A DNA stretch of 64,000 nt. Origin: Eudorina sp. 2006-703-Eu-15 (lineage: Eukaryota > Chlorophyta > Chlorophyceae > Chlamydomonadales > Volvocaceae). The position numbers and the translations under genes are program-made. The stretch is taken from the NCBI GenBank assembly GCA_003117195.1, contig BDSI01000007.1:1612001-1676000 (forward strand). Reading direction: 5' to 3'. The notes under the pieces were generated by a model. The model ran no database searches and was not told the DNA's origin. It saw only the letters and a program-made list of their open reading frames with translations. This document shows positions 50,979-63,060 of this stretch, one piece after another. Numbering within the stretch: the stretch's first letter is position 1; each line of letters begins with the position of its first letter.

Positions 50979-51061
50979 CGCCTTGGCGGTGGGGCCTGCT
51001 GGGGCTTTTGCCCTGGTATACACCGGTGATCCCTTTGGGGTCCGCTGTAACGTTCATTCAT
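50979..51061 (+). mobile_element. LINE-like retroposon 3' tail, copy 2
   Basis: Same sequence family and orientation as 4078-4167: GGCGGTGGGGCCTGCTGGGG, TATACACCGGTGATCCCTT, GGGGTCCGCTGTAACGTTCA and a short ATTCAT end. Homology stops abruptly to the left in both copies, consistent with 5'-truncated insertions. Confidence 0.65.
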
Positions 51062-53977
51062 ATCCGACACGGTCGGTTCCTAGAAGTCACCAGCTCATTC
51101 TGTGAAGGCGACATACCGTATCTCGATGTACCCCTCTGCCGTATTTCTTTTGAAACCCTCCGAATGGGCTTGCGATTTTACCCCGCCTCTTCGGGCCCGG
51201 GGTCGACCGAAAAAGACCATGTCGGGATTTGACTGGGACCTTGCCGGACCCGCGGCATCGCCCATTCCGGTGGGTGCGGTAGAGCGGTACCCCCGTGACA
51301 TTGCGCGCTCACCTGCCCTTGGTAGCGCGCCGCAATCCCATCAGCCATCACGTCATGAACCGCAGGTCGCGTCGCGGCCTCCTCCGGCACCTCCATTTCC
51401 CGTGGCTCGGCAGCCACGTGAACCTTGCCGTGCGTGCTCTGGAATCAAAGCGTCATCCCGGAAGGTCGGGACCCGCGGGTTGCGGCAACATGATTTCCCT
51501 TGACTGGTAACCGTGTAGCCAGACCCCAGTTCCAACAAGGCCTCAGTTCCTCCAACCTGCGGCCAATCGCCTTCCGTCCAGTCGCCCGCAAAGCACCGCC
51601 TTCCCTCTTGGGACGTTCCGACCACACTTGCCCGTGTGCCACCTTTCCCGCGTCCTCCGTCTGTCGCTCTGTTAGGGACCTCCAACCACGCAGGAGTGGG
51701 GTTGCAGGAAGTGTTTAATGGCGTGTCCGTTTGCGGCCGAAAAGACTCATTTCACCGTCGTTCCGCCGTTTCACCCTGTCGTACATTTACCGTACCAGGC
51801 AGAGGTTCGAGGACAGAGGACAGCCCCCTCACGTGTCGACCACGGACTGGTTAACATGTCTTATTGGCCCTCCCGGAGGTGGCATGAACGCATGATGGAC
51901 ATGATGGCGATGAAACAGTGAAACTACGCGCATGACAGCCTCTCCGCACTGTTTTCTTCACGACGTCCGCACACCGACGGCGGGACGGTCGCTGCTGCCG
52001 AGCCGTCCCGTTCAGCAAATTTTAGACCGCCTCTCCAAACCCGCGATGAACAGAGAGCGGTGTCCACGACTGCACAACAAATTGCGCTGGAAATTCATTG
52101 CCGACTCGGCCCGAACCCCCATACCGTCAACAAACCGTACTCCACAAAGCCGTACTCGTGGATAACGCCGACTGGCGAACCCCTACAACCTCACAACGCA
52201 CATGGCGTGATTTTCCTAAATGGCGTCTTCCATCGGGGGCCCAAGCGACATCAATCCGCGCACTAAGACAGCCACCGACAGGGAGCCAGCGAGTACAGGA
52301 TTGCAGCAAACAAGCGAGCAGCCGGTCACATCCCGGGAGGAATCCAGCACATTCCATATCATACAATGCAGTTCAAGCAATGCGTCGCAGGCCACGCTGA
52401 CGCCGGTCGTTGGCCTCCCCATGGATACGCCGCACGTGCGGAAACCCCCACACGCGACGCCATGGCGTTCCCGGCGGCTCCCAGCCCGTCAATCGCGCGC
52501 GCGGATCTGTTCTGTTCTGCGGGAGCAGTTAACAGCGGGAGCAGTTAACACGATGAATGTGATCCGGGACCCAGTCGAACCCAGAGATTTCCGGCCCGCC
52601 CCTCTTGAATGCGTATGGCAACAGGCACGCCCGAGGCCTGGACTCCCGAAAGCTTGACGTCGACCGGAAGCTGGACGCCGACCGATCGCGCCCATCACCG
52701 CCAGAGGTGCGAAAAGGCGACACGGCCCACCCCGTCCACCCCCGCTACAGCCAGCCCCCGCACCTCACCCGCTCTGCCGATGCGAATGCCGCGGGCGCGA
52801 GCCGGCGAGGACTGCGAGCGGGGCCGTCGCGGCCGCCCATTCCTCTATTGAACACGTTTTGGCTTGAACTGACTGTGAAATCAATCGACACACAGAGCGA
52901 ACACGTACCTCCACAAAGACACAAAGCGACGTGGCGGCTTCAGAACCAACGAAGAAACACGACCTCGTGACACTTTGACGACGATGGAATGAAGACAAGA
53001 GGCACGCCCTAACCGTCCATCGCAGATGCCGATCGCACCCCAAGGGACGCCGTCGCAATGGCGCCATCCGCGGACCCCCCCCCCCGGGGTCTCCTATCAC
53101 CCGCAGCCTGCCCGGGACAGGCCGGCAGGCCGATCCGGCTGACCACTAAATCAATCGAGCCGGCCCATTTCTAACCGCCACATCGCCGCCCGCCCCCATG
53201 ATCCGAAACCCTTCGTGTGGTGTGACGCGCCTTGAACCAACCAGGAGGCGGTCGATGCCCGGACTCGTCTCGTAGTGATCCGACCACCATATAGTCATAC
53301 AATGATACATCAGTGTACGTCGCCGTCTTGCCCAGCCCACCATACTGTACAACCATCCGCCGTAACGCGTTTTCTCAAATTATTTCCTCGGCTTTCCGTG
53401 AACAACGCGCTTGCATAGCAGATTTCGGGAATCATCTGCGCTGGGCAATGCCTGCACAACAGATTTCTTCTGGACAGGCACAGCGCCCCCGTCCAGACAG
53501 CGCATTTGCACACTGCCCCAAAAAAGCCAACAAATGCCTCCATGTCGACAACAGTGTCCGAAGTTTGCAAACGCGCCGGCAATGCAACACGACCCGGCGC
53601 ATCACGGCACGCCAGAAGTCGCGACGGTCATTCACCCCGTACACTGACGGATAATCCTGCCCCTGGGGTCGGAGGCTTCGCGGTCAAGACTTGGTACATT
53701 TGAACACTCGTCAAGCTAGCAAACCAGCCATTCTTCTTGCGACAGGGGCCTTCACACGCCCCGCTCTTGGTACCCCATCATCCTCAAGTCTAAGCTCGCT
53801 GCCCCTCTTAAGCGCCGTGGGCTGACGAGTGCGAAAGGCAGGAGTGCGAAAGGCGCATGGCCGCCACACTCCCTGTCATCCGACCGGCAGCAGGCGCCCT
53901 CTCGCGGCCGCTGCTGCACCGGCCGGCTGCTGGCTGCGGCACCGAGCAGGGCCCCAACCCGCCCGCCCTCCGCCGCC

Positions 53978-55938
53978 TCAGGGCAGGAGGTCCGACTCGG
54001 ACGGCAGCCAGGTGGCTCTGAACCCAGTTCCCCGGCACCGCTCACACTTGATGTATCCCTGTAGGGGTATTACAGGCGCGGTGAGAGAGAGAGAGACAAG
54101 GTGGGAAGGTCACCAAGGTCGCCAGCCAAGCTCAACAGTAATGACTTGTTCATCAGCCCCGCACTCCATGACCACCGCCGTGCGTGGTGCGCTTAACCGT
54201 GGCCTAGACGGCCTTGCGTTGCAGTGCAACGGCGACGTTGCTGCACACTGAACGACAGAACACCTCAACATCCAGCGGCCCAATAACTGTCTTGAGGGCC
54301 TGCGCCCGACACCCCGCGGCGGTCGTTTTCACGTCCCCTACATGGCATACGCCTCTGGACGCCGGTGACTGACGCGCCGACGCTGTTGTGCTTCTGCCCC
54401 GCCCCCTTGCACACGTCGCTTAGGCGCAAAGATGGACCCCGGCCTGCTTACCGTGCCCTTGCAGACCGGGCAGTTATTCGTGTGTGTCGGGGTACTGGGG
54501 TAGATCTGGCTGCCAACCATGAGGTAACCTGCGCGCGGTAAATGCGGGCGGCTAAGCAACACACGCCCAGCTGAGGGATGCCCGCTGCGTACATGCCAGC
54601 GTAAGGGATACGGCTCTGAAAGCTTCCGCGCCGAAGATTTCGAGCCATGCACTACGACCGATATCGTACGGAGTTTGATGACGAAAAGCAGGTCATGTAA
54701 ATGGGCAGATTCGGACGGCGGTCGGACGGCGGTCTAATGGCGGTGATCGGGGATCCCGATCGTAAGCATGCCGTCGCAGCACAAGCCGCATGGTGCACCC
54801 ATGTTACCACCGCCCACCCACCAACGCACGTGGCCCCCACCTGTGCCAGTGCACCACTGGCATTCGGCGTCCTTACGCCCCTTGCAACAGTCGCATGTCC
54901 TGGGCTGCCCGGGCTGCAAGGCACAAGGGGCAGTCGAAGCAACATCGTGTGGGGTGTGCAGTCGTACACGACAGGAGTCCCGCTGCTGGAAGATTGCCCC
55001 CCCCCCGCTCCACCAACCATGCACATGTCCGCAGCAAGCACGCGAAGAAGGCTCAGATTCGTTTTTGAAACTGGGCCGTTGCCGCCAGGCCCCGTGGCGG
55101 GAAATCCCACCCTCGCCGCGTGCGCACGGTCCCCCACTCGCGGATGATGACCTACCCGGCTGATCTTCCATGCCAGCTCGAAATGCTTCGCTAGCTTCTT
55201 CAGACGCTCAGGGTCTGCCACGGCCTGTAGCTCGTTGGCGAGGTCAGTGTCCAGCTCGTCTTCACCTATCGAGCAAAGCAGTCGGGGACGGAACTTTACC
55301 ACGGACACAAAGAGCATCATCTTTCTGTCACCCGGGAGCCTCCATTACGCTCTTCGCCTCCGAAGAGCGCAGCAAGATGGCCGCGTGAGTGGGCGTGAGT
55401 CAACAGGGCGCGAATTACGTCACCCCACACTCGACCATAATGACCAAGACATTATACAGACGAGAGAGCAGATGCTTCAAAGGTATCTAGACCTATAAGT
55501 CAGCGCATGACCGCACCTGCAGCTCGTTCACACCAGTCATGAGCTGACGAATACTGACAAGGACACCGCAGTTAAAGTTGCCACAGCCTCATGGACGCGC
55601 AATATCCGACAAAATCATGACAAAGAGATCTAATCCTGGGTCGGGGCTAAGGTCGGGCACCCACCGGAACCCTGGCTCCGTCGCGTTTTGGACCTCGCAA
55701 CTGAACTTCACTCAAGGCCGCTAATGACACCAAAAGCATGAATAACAACACACGGGTTTCACTTACTATCAAAGCTCTGGCGAAGCGTGTCCTTGCTCTT
55801 GGCGCGTTGGCAGACTGCTCTCCGCGTCCAGGATTGCGATGTTAGTGGCAACCGGCATGGTGCCAATCCCGTCGCAAGTTGTCCGCTACTATGCACGCCA
55901 CAGGGCCGCGCATGTAGGAGCCGAAGCGACGCATACAT
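53978..55938 (-). CDS. Small plastid DnaJ-type zinc-finger protein (no J domain)
   Basis: Five exons, right to left: 55938-55767, 55265-55156, 54904-54841, 54528-54452 and 54058-53978, all GT-AG with matching phases, giving 167 residues. The N-terminus (MYASLRLLHARPCGVHSSGQ) is a typical chloroplast transit peptide. Residues 58-94 form a charged helix region (EDELDTDLANELQ...LAKHFELAWKISR). The C-terminal half has four CxxC pairs, 98/101, 109/112, 135/138 and 146/149, in the pattern CDCCKG, CQWCTGTG, CPVCKGTG, CERCRGTG. That is the zinc-binding cysteine-rich domain of DnaJ without the J domain. Plant relatives of this type (BSD2, LQY1, PSA2 groups) act as thiol-dependent assembly factors for Rubisco or photosystems. 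Which group this belongs to cannot be told here. It is divergent from the pfkB gene with a 552-bp spacer. Confidence 0.85.
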
Positions 55939-56490
55939 TATAATGATTGTGACGTTGACACAGCAAATTCGCGGACACCTTGAACGGAACACTCTTTCCT
56001 GCACAAGTTATGGTAAATTCCTATTATGAGCTAGTACCGAGCTGACGCTGAGAAGTAAGTAGGCGTATCTGATATAACTGTTCCGAGAGGAGCCTTTGGT
56101 TGTTGCGGGCGGAAGAAGACGATCGATATTGATTGCAGTGGAAGTATTTTTGTGTGTGTTACGGTGTAGCGATAACGTAGTTATGGAGCTTATGTGAGGA
56201 CCACTCAGAATCGCCTGAATCCAAATGCGGAAATGCCGTATCTTGGCCGTCGTCAAGACCTTGGCGCAGTTACATGAATATGTTCGCGTCCAAGCGTCTT
56301 TGATCAGCCCCTCTGTGACTTCATCGCGCTCGACAGCTGTGTGATGCGACGTACGCCCACCAACCCCTCTGCCTCTTGGCGAGCCTCCAAGGCCGCTCAA
56401 TTCTCAAGATGCGGTCGTGCCGCAATGATTATTCGGGCCAACGCAAGAGGGGACTTCCAGGTAGGGCAATCGTGACCCCACCTCCCCACC
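55939..56490. promoter_or_regulatory. Divergent promoter region between zinc-finger and pfkB genes
   Basis: 552 bp between two outward-facing start codons. The left edge is AT-rich (ATTATAATGATTG at 55937-55949, a TATA-like word adjoining the leftward ATG). An in-frame TGA at 56473-56475 sits 15 nt before the pfkB ATG, so the pfkB frame cannot extend further left without splicing. Confidence 0.4.
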
Positions 56491-57073
56491 ATGCACATGA
56501 CCCAGAGCTGCTCCAACACGGCGCAGGGTTGCGATCAGCCTCTTGATCGGTGCATCAAGGTAGTCGGCATGGGCAGCTGTGGCGTGGACTACCTGGCCTC
56601 GGTGGCAGCATACCCCCGACCCGACGAGAAGCTGCGAACGGAAAAGCTCGAGGTCCGTGGTCCGTGAAGTTCACCCACGAGGACCTTCGAGAATGCGGGA
56701 AGCCAGGCTGAACACGCACGCGCACGGGTGTCGCGCTTGTCCCGCCCCGCAGACCCAAGGCGGCGGTAACTGCGCCAACGCGCTCACGGCCGCAGCGCGT
56801 CTGGGCCTCGCGCCCAAGCTGGTCACCAAGGTACGGTACGCCACAAAGCGGGCGGGGCCCGTTCCCTTACTGGGCCCCGTGCCCGGGATTGCATCCCGCG
56901 TGTCCTTCACGTCCGCCGACGGCGTCGCCACATGGGCTTCCGAGTGGCCTCCAAGTAGTCCCTCAAGGCCCTCCACCCCGTTGAGGTCCCGCTGTGCACT
57001 TTCCTGCAGATCGGAGACGACGGGTTGGGGGACGGGATCCTCAGGTGCGTGTCTGCCGGCCGGCCGCCCTGCC

Positions 57074-57111
<38 letters not shown>

Positions 57112-60100
57112 GTTATCTGCCTGGTTGCTTGTCTGCCTGCCTGCCTACCTGCCTGCCGCCCTGCCTGCCGGCCGGCCTGCCGGCCGCTCTGCCGCCGTGC
57201 CGGCCGGTCGGTTTGTCGGCCTGGCGAAGGGAGGGTCTCAACCTTCAAGCAATCAACCGCATGAAAGGCCAGAACGAATAAGCCTGGACGGGGATCTCCC
57301 GGGGAGGCTCCATCGGCCTGTGGGCTGTGGCGGATGCAGGCGGGTTGGTGCGGGGGTACGACGGCGGCGGTGTGTGCACCCAGCACGCGACCCCGCGTAT
57401 GTCCGTGGCGTCCCCCCCTCTCTCTCGCTCAGGACCGATGCCCACTGGGGCGCCGCGTCCCGCTCGTCCTTCTGCACGTTCCCAACCTCCACACGGTTGC
57501 CTGCCTGCGTCCTGCCGCCCTGCCACTCTGGTTCCCCCGTCCGGACTTGCCCGCAAAGTAAGCCTAAGCCCACTCATACCCTATCCTTGCACCCTGCTGC
57601 CTTTCGTGCGTTTGCGCGTGTACCCCCTTTTAATATTTTATTTTTTTAATGTTAATAAAATTTCTAACACCCCTTCTTCGTGTGTCACCCGGCCAGCGAG
57701 CTGCGATCGGACGGTATCGACACCACACACGTGCTGCGCGCCCCGGGCCACCCGTCACCCTTCACCTACATCATCGTCGACCGACAGGGTACGGCATCGT
57801 CCAGTGTGGTACGGCATCGTCATCCGTGTAGTACGGGCGAAGCGCGGGTCGGCCAGAGCCCCCACGTGGTGCCCTTGCGTGGAGTCTGTGGCGGTGCCGT
57901 GCAGCCCGGACGACGTCCGGTGCGGCGCAGCCCCTGCCGGTGCGCGCCCCCTTCGCCGCATGTCGCCGGGGCCTCGGCCCTCAGAGCCGCCGGTGCCCGA
58001 TTGCCGGTATCGTCACATGCCGCTGTCTGCCACAGCACCAGGTTCTTGTTATACAGGCTGCTGAGGCGTTTCTGTCCGAACCACACGAACCTGACGTGCG
58101 GCGATGTCTTCCTGTCGTTGGTAGCCACGGCCCCTCGCATGCGTGTCCCGGCTGGGGATTGCTGAGAGGAGTGTGGTTAATGGGAACAACCCCCCAATCC
58201 AATCGGGTCGATGCGGTCCGTCCTTCGAGGTCCGTCCATGCACCCGCAGGTCCGGAGCTTTTTTCACGAATGGCCGGCTATGTTTCCCGCCGTGGCTGGG
58301 TATTCGATGTCTTTGTCCGTGTAAGCGTGTATACCGCCTTTGTCTCGCCCGCAGGCGGCACCCGCACCTGCATCCACACCCCCGGGGCGCCCCTGGAGCT
58401 CCACGAGATGGACGCCGACCGCATCGCTGCCGTACTTGAGGGCGCCGCGATCGTGTACTTCGACGGTCGCCTGACGGAGGCGGCGTTGCTCCTGGCGAGG
58501 GCGGCGAGGGCGAGGGGCATTCCGGTGGGGTTGAATTGAAAAAAACCAGAAATGAACCCGGGCATACCATGAAATACTCATATGGGGGTGGGCGTGCTGG
58601 GGAGGGCCCACGACGCGGCACAGGGACGCGAGCCAGAGTGCCGCACCCGATGGCGTATGTTGATGGATAGGATAACATGTAAAGCGGATTTCTATAAGCA
58701 GGCATGAAATGGGTATGTGATTGTGGCCGCAAGGCGCGCCGTCCAGGCCTTCCGGCCCCAGTCCGGCGGAGGGTGCGGCCGGGTGGTGCTGCTTTGCGAC
58801 GGCGGCGCTGACGGGGGCAGTGCCGTCCCGGTCGCGCCGCCGACCTGCGCCGCCCAGCGTGGGCCGCCGTCTTGTGCCACACGCCTCATCCGCATATTTG
58901 CTATCGGTCCCGGGTGCGTTCATGGCGGGGTGCGTTCAGGGGTGCGTTCATGGCGTTGATCGCGGGGGTTCGCGGTTTGTGTGGCGCGGCCGCTGCACAC
59001 GCGGGTGCAGGTGCTGGTGGAGGCGGAGCGGCTGCGTCCCTCCCTGGAGCTGCTGTTGGCGGAGGCGGACTACGTGGTCACCTCGGCGCATTTCCCGCAG
59101 GACTGGACAGGTGGCTGGGTGGAGGGAGGGAGGGCGGGGTTAAATTGAAAAAAATAATAAATAAACCCGTAGAACGAACCCGGGCACACCCAGCATAATG
59201 CAGTATACTTACGGGGTGCGGTACCTGCAGAGCAAACGAAAAGATAGAGACCGCGCGCGGGCGCGGGGCGGCGCGGCCGCGCTGCCGCAGTGCCACAACA
59301 AGCAAACTGCGAACCCAACCCAACCCGGAAAGGACAGATACGTTACCGACCTGTGGTGGTAGACGGGGTGGGCGGCGGTCGGGGGAAGGGGGGGGGTTGG
59401 GGGCAGGCAGTAGTTGAGTCGGCCGATCGCCGGGAGGCAAGGGTCTGTGGCCCGTTTGTGTTGCGCGAGCAAATTGCAGCCATACATACTTACTACCGTT
59501 GTGTGTGATGTGTGGTGGGCTGTCCGCGGATCCCGTCAACGTGCAACAGGCCCGGGATGAAGGGGCTAGGACAGCAAGCTGCAAGAGGGAAATCGTGCGG
59601 ATATAAGTCCGTCTGGTTGCAAACTTTCGCGCTTACGGCATCGTCTCCTTTCCCCTTCCCGCGAGTCGGCAGGTGAGGCCGGCGTGGCGGACGCCGTGCT
59701 TGCCACGGCGGAGCGCCTGCCCGGAGCCCGCTGGGTGATCACCACCATGGGCACGCGCGGCGCGGTGCTGCTGGAGCGGCCGCCGGCGGGAACCGACCCG
59801 CGGGTCGCGACGGAGGCGACGCTGGAGGATGTGCTGACGACGGAGTTGGGGCCGCAGCTGGCGGCGCAGGCCGACGCGGCGGCGGCGGCGGGGGCGGGGC
59901 CTGTGTGCGTGAGCGCCTCCGGCGTCAGCATCGGCGCCGGCCAGGTGGCGACGACGGAGAGATATGTACGACTGTCGTACACGTCGAGCAGGTGGGGAGG
60001 CGGTGGGACGGCGACCAGCACGGGCTCCCTTCGACAGTGCGCACCTTGGGGATGGTGTGCTTTCTAATTCGACGGAGCCTGGGCGCTTGGGCACTTGCCC

Positions 60101-61147
60101 GCGCGCGCGTTTCCCGCGAAGTCGGGAAGATCACGCTGCTTGCTGCTGTTGCGGCTGCTGGTGTTGTTGGCGCTGCTGCTTTCTTTGGTCTCATAAAAGC
60201 GTCTGTTAGATTGCCTTGTCGGTCTATGTGGTTTGGGCACGGCAACTTCACTGACAGCCCGGTGCTGACGCCGGTCTGTCCTTTCATTAATCAAAGACAG
60301 TGAAACCACAAAACGCCACCTAACCGGTTTGCTCCACCTCCGCCTAATCCGCCTCCTCCACCACCACCCGGCACATCCCACGGGCCCTATGCCGGCGCCG
60401 CAGGGACCCTGCTCAGGCGGCCAGGCAGGCGCAGGCCGCGGCGCAGAGGGCCGCTGCCCTCAACGCGGACGCGGGCAAGGCGGACGTGTACCGCGGCTCC
60501 GGAACCGCGGTCGCCGCCACAGCAGCCGCGGAGGTCCAGCCGGGCCTGGTGGCGCGCGTGACGTTGGCCTCCATCGCCAAGCTGTCCAAGGTGCGGGACG
60601 GGGACGGGGACGGGGACGGGGACGGGGACGGGGACGGGGACGGGGACGGGGTACAGCGCAGCGGCGTCACGGGGCGGCTGTGTGTTCGTCGGTGTCAAGG
60701 CAGGGGGGTGGCTGTGTGTATGGGTGGGCGCGGCACTGGGGTCCGGGTTCGTGACGCAACTATTTCGAATGCTTGTGGGAGCCTCCGGCCGGGTGTGGTG
60801 CCGCCCGACGGCGCTTTGCGGAGGCCTTTTGCCGTCGTAAGTGCCATACCGTCGTGGATGCCGTACCCTGGTCCAATGCGGGACTTTGTCAGCTGCTCAA
60901 CGCCGCGACCCAAAGCCCAGTGACCCACGGGTCTCTGCTTCTGCAGGAGGCCGTGGTGGACACGACTGGCGCTGGGGACTCCTTCATCGGCAGCGTGCTG
61001 TACGGCCTGGCAACAGGGTTGCCGCTGCCTGCCACTCTGCGGCTGGCGGCGGTGGTAGCTGCCTGCAAGTGTACGGCGCTGGGGGCCCGGCCGGGCCTGC
61101 CCACCCGTGCACAGCTGGTTCCGGAGCTGTTGGGCGTTGCGTTGTAA
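56491..61147 (+). CDS. pfkB-family carbohydrate kinase (ribokinase-like)
   Basis: Nine exons: 56491-56652, 56753-56830, 57010-57044, 57697-57788, 58355-58524, 59011-59110, 59673-59944, 60417-60590 and 60947-61147 (TAA), phases consistent, 427 residues. The fold starts with VVGMGSCGVDYLASVAAYP, followed by the substrate-loop TQGGGNCANALTAAARLG (residues about 55-72), GDDGLGDGIL, and SPFTYIIVD followed by RTCIHTPG. Later come IVYFDGRL, ADYVVTSAHFPQ, ARWVITTMGTRGAVLL, and the pfkB signature DTTGAGDSF with catalytic Asp372. The pattern resembles the plant At4g28706-type pfkB-like kinase; the sugar substrate is unknown. Start M1 (56491) or M3 (56497) are both possible; no transit peptide is evident. 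The first donor (GAG|GTCCGT) is weak. Residues about 290-345 are an Ala-rich insertion absent from short bacterial ribokinases. Confidence 0.9.
57074..57157 (+). repeat. CCTG tetranucleotide microsatellite
   Basis: Interrupted (CCTG)n run in pfkB intron 57045-57696, followed by GCCGG-rich variants. Confidence 0.88.
57610..57676 (+). other. AT-rich block inside a GC-rich intron
   Basis: About 65 bp dominated by T then A, including TTTTAATATTTTATTTTTTT and AATAAAATTTC, within pfkB intron 57045-57696. It precedes the exon at 57697 by about 20 nt and may include the branch/polypyrimidine region, but the abrupt composition change suggests inserted DNA. Confidence 0.6.
60595..60650 (+). repeat. 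GGGGAC hexanucleotide array
   Basis: About nine GGGGAC units begin within 10 nt of the pfkB exon 8 donor (60590). It is close in type to the GACCCG array of the DGAT1 intron read on the other strand. Confidence 0.9.
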
Positions 61148-61504
61148 GCAACAACCAACCAACCAACGACCGAAACCAACCAATGACCTAGGAACCACAA
61201 CCAAACAACCTAGCGACCAGTCCAATCACGCAGGTGCAGATCCAGCGGGCGTTGGGCTGGGCGAGTGGAGAGGCAGCGCTGCAGAGGAGAGCGGCATTCA
61301 TTAGTTGACAATTCTGTCGATTGAGCGAGCGCGGCGGAGCGGTGTGCTCATGGGCAGGTTGGGAGGTGTGAACGTGGGGCCTGGTGGGCCCTGTAGCTCC
61401 CCATCGCTGTCCTATTAGGACGGACCGCAGCCGCAGGGGGCCCCTGACGAATGCAGAGGCATGGAGAGGTGTGCTGCAGACGGTGTGGCAAGGATGGCCC
61501 GGAC

Positions 61505-61509
61505 TGTAA
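61505..61509 (+). terminator. Candidate poly(A) signal TGTAA of the pfkB gene
   Basis: Lies about 360 nt past the stop. Another TGTAA overlaps the stop codon itself (61143-61147) but is too close to be useful. Confidence 0.45.
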
Positions 61510-63060
61510 TCCCCAGCCCTGGTTCTCACAGAGGTCTGAGTTCACACAGAGGTCTGCTTCACTTCATGATCACACAAACTGTTTGGAGGACGTGTGCCTG
61601 TATGGGTTCGCGTGTGCGTGCGATTCGACGAGTTCCCGCACCTCGGGGGAGCTGGAGCCTTCTCATTGCGTTGAAACCCCATGCTGAGAGCTGAGCCTAG
61701 TCGCGGGGGTTTGAGGGTTTTCGCAGCCGCCATTCCATGTGGAAGCGGCGAGCGGGTCATCGTTGACTGCAGCGCACGATGAATATCGCGTGACGGACAC
61801 AGTGCGGGCGGAGCGCCATGGAGGTGTGGCGGCGGCTGCCACGGCGGGGCCTGTACTGCTGCACGGGTGCACAAGTACGGTGATTTTGGATCCCGGCGTG
61901 TTCGCGCGCGGTCGGACGCGTAGTGACTGAACATCGGGATGCTCCGCACTGCAGGGCTTTCACGGAGACAGCCATGCAGTTAGCCCTCGTCATCACGGTA
62001 GCGGGCAAGTGAGTCGGCGAACAGGTTGGATCTTGGGTGGCAGGCGGTGCAATGCGCGGGATACTGCTTGCGCCTGCTTGGCAGCGTCAGCCGTGCGCGT
62101 GAATTCGGGGTGTTCTCTGAAGGCGATTCTCGCAGGTACGCACAGCTTCTGGGCGGCACCGCAGCAGCAACATCCACTGTGAACTAATTCGAAATTCTCT
62201 TACGAACCGAGTAGCACTCTCGGAGGCGCGACCAATGACAGACGGCCCTTCCGCATCATCCAACTTTGAAACATCAAGCATCACAAAGTACCTGTTTAAG
62301 CATTAAGCTGTCCCTCGCAGCATCATGGTTGGCTGTACGAACATTTTTTATTCGAAAGCTGCGAATTTCGCAGGAAAGCATTCTGTGATTCCCTGCATTG
62401 TTGTCTACAAACATATATCACCAGAATGGACTGCGAGGCGCACGTGCGAAGGAGACGTGTACCACATTCGCCAATGTGGACAAGAAGTGAGTGCAATGGC
62501 CCGCTTTGCGTAAGCGTGGGCTCCATATCAGCATCATCAAACACTGGTGGCTTTTGGAAGCATCGGGCAGCGGCTCAAATGCCCAAATCGGGAAGCCACG
62601 AAGCGACACTGCTATGATTATGACCCCACGACAAACGAAATGAAAATACTGCTTTCATCCAAATTTCAATAACGAAAGCTTATCAACTCGTCCTGATTAG
62701 TGGTGATTCTTTGTTTGGGACATGCGCATGTAAGCGCGCGGGTACTCAGTTTAGGCGGCACATGCGTCGAACGCGATAACACAGTGAACTTCTTTAATTG
62801 TTCATGTTTAATTACCCAAGATGGAGAGAATGCAAGTGATCCAGCGGGACTGCTGGGAACACCTAGGCGCAAGCAGAGCGCAGGTCGGTAGGCAGTCCAT
62901 ACGCAGGCTTTAGTGCCAGGCGCAAATGTGCATGTCGCGTGGGTGACCCAGAAGCTGGCCATGTGGCGCCGCAGCTCGTGTTCTCGCATTGCCTGCAGCT
63001 GCCGCCCATCTGCAAGCAACAGCCTGCTCTCAACCAGGAAACGGCACGACGACACCCTGA

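Larger units (their letters stand above)
49785..53977. other. Gene-poor interval after DGAT1
   Basis: Holds the DGAT1 3' UTR (no TGTAA was found in the first kb), an A-rich element (about 50052-50085), a GTGGTG microsatellite, a LINE-like tail, and from about 51.1 to 53.9 kb a stretch of middling GC with many short frames but no domain, splice pattern or repeat that I can name. Convergent with the minus-strand zinc-finger gene ending at 53978. Confidence 0.45.
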
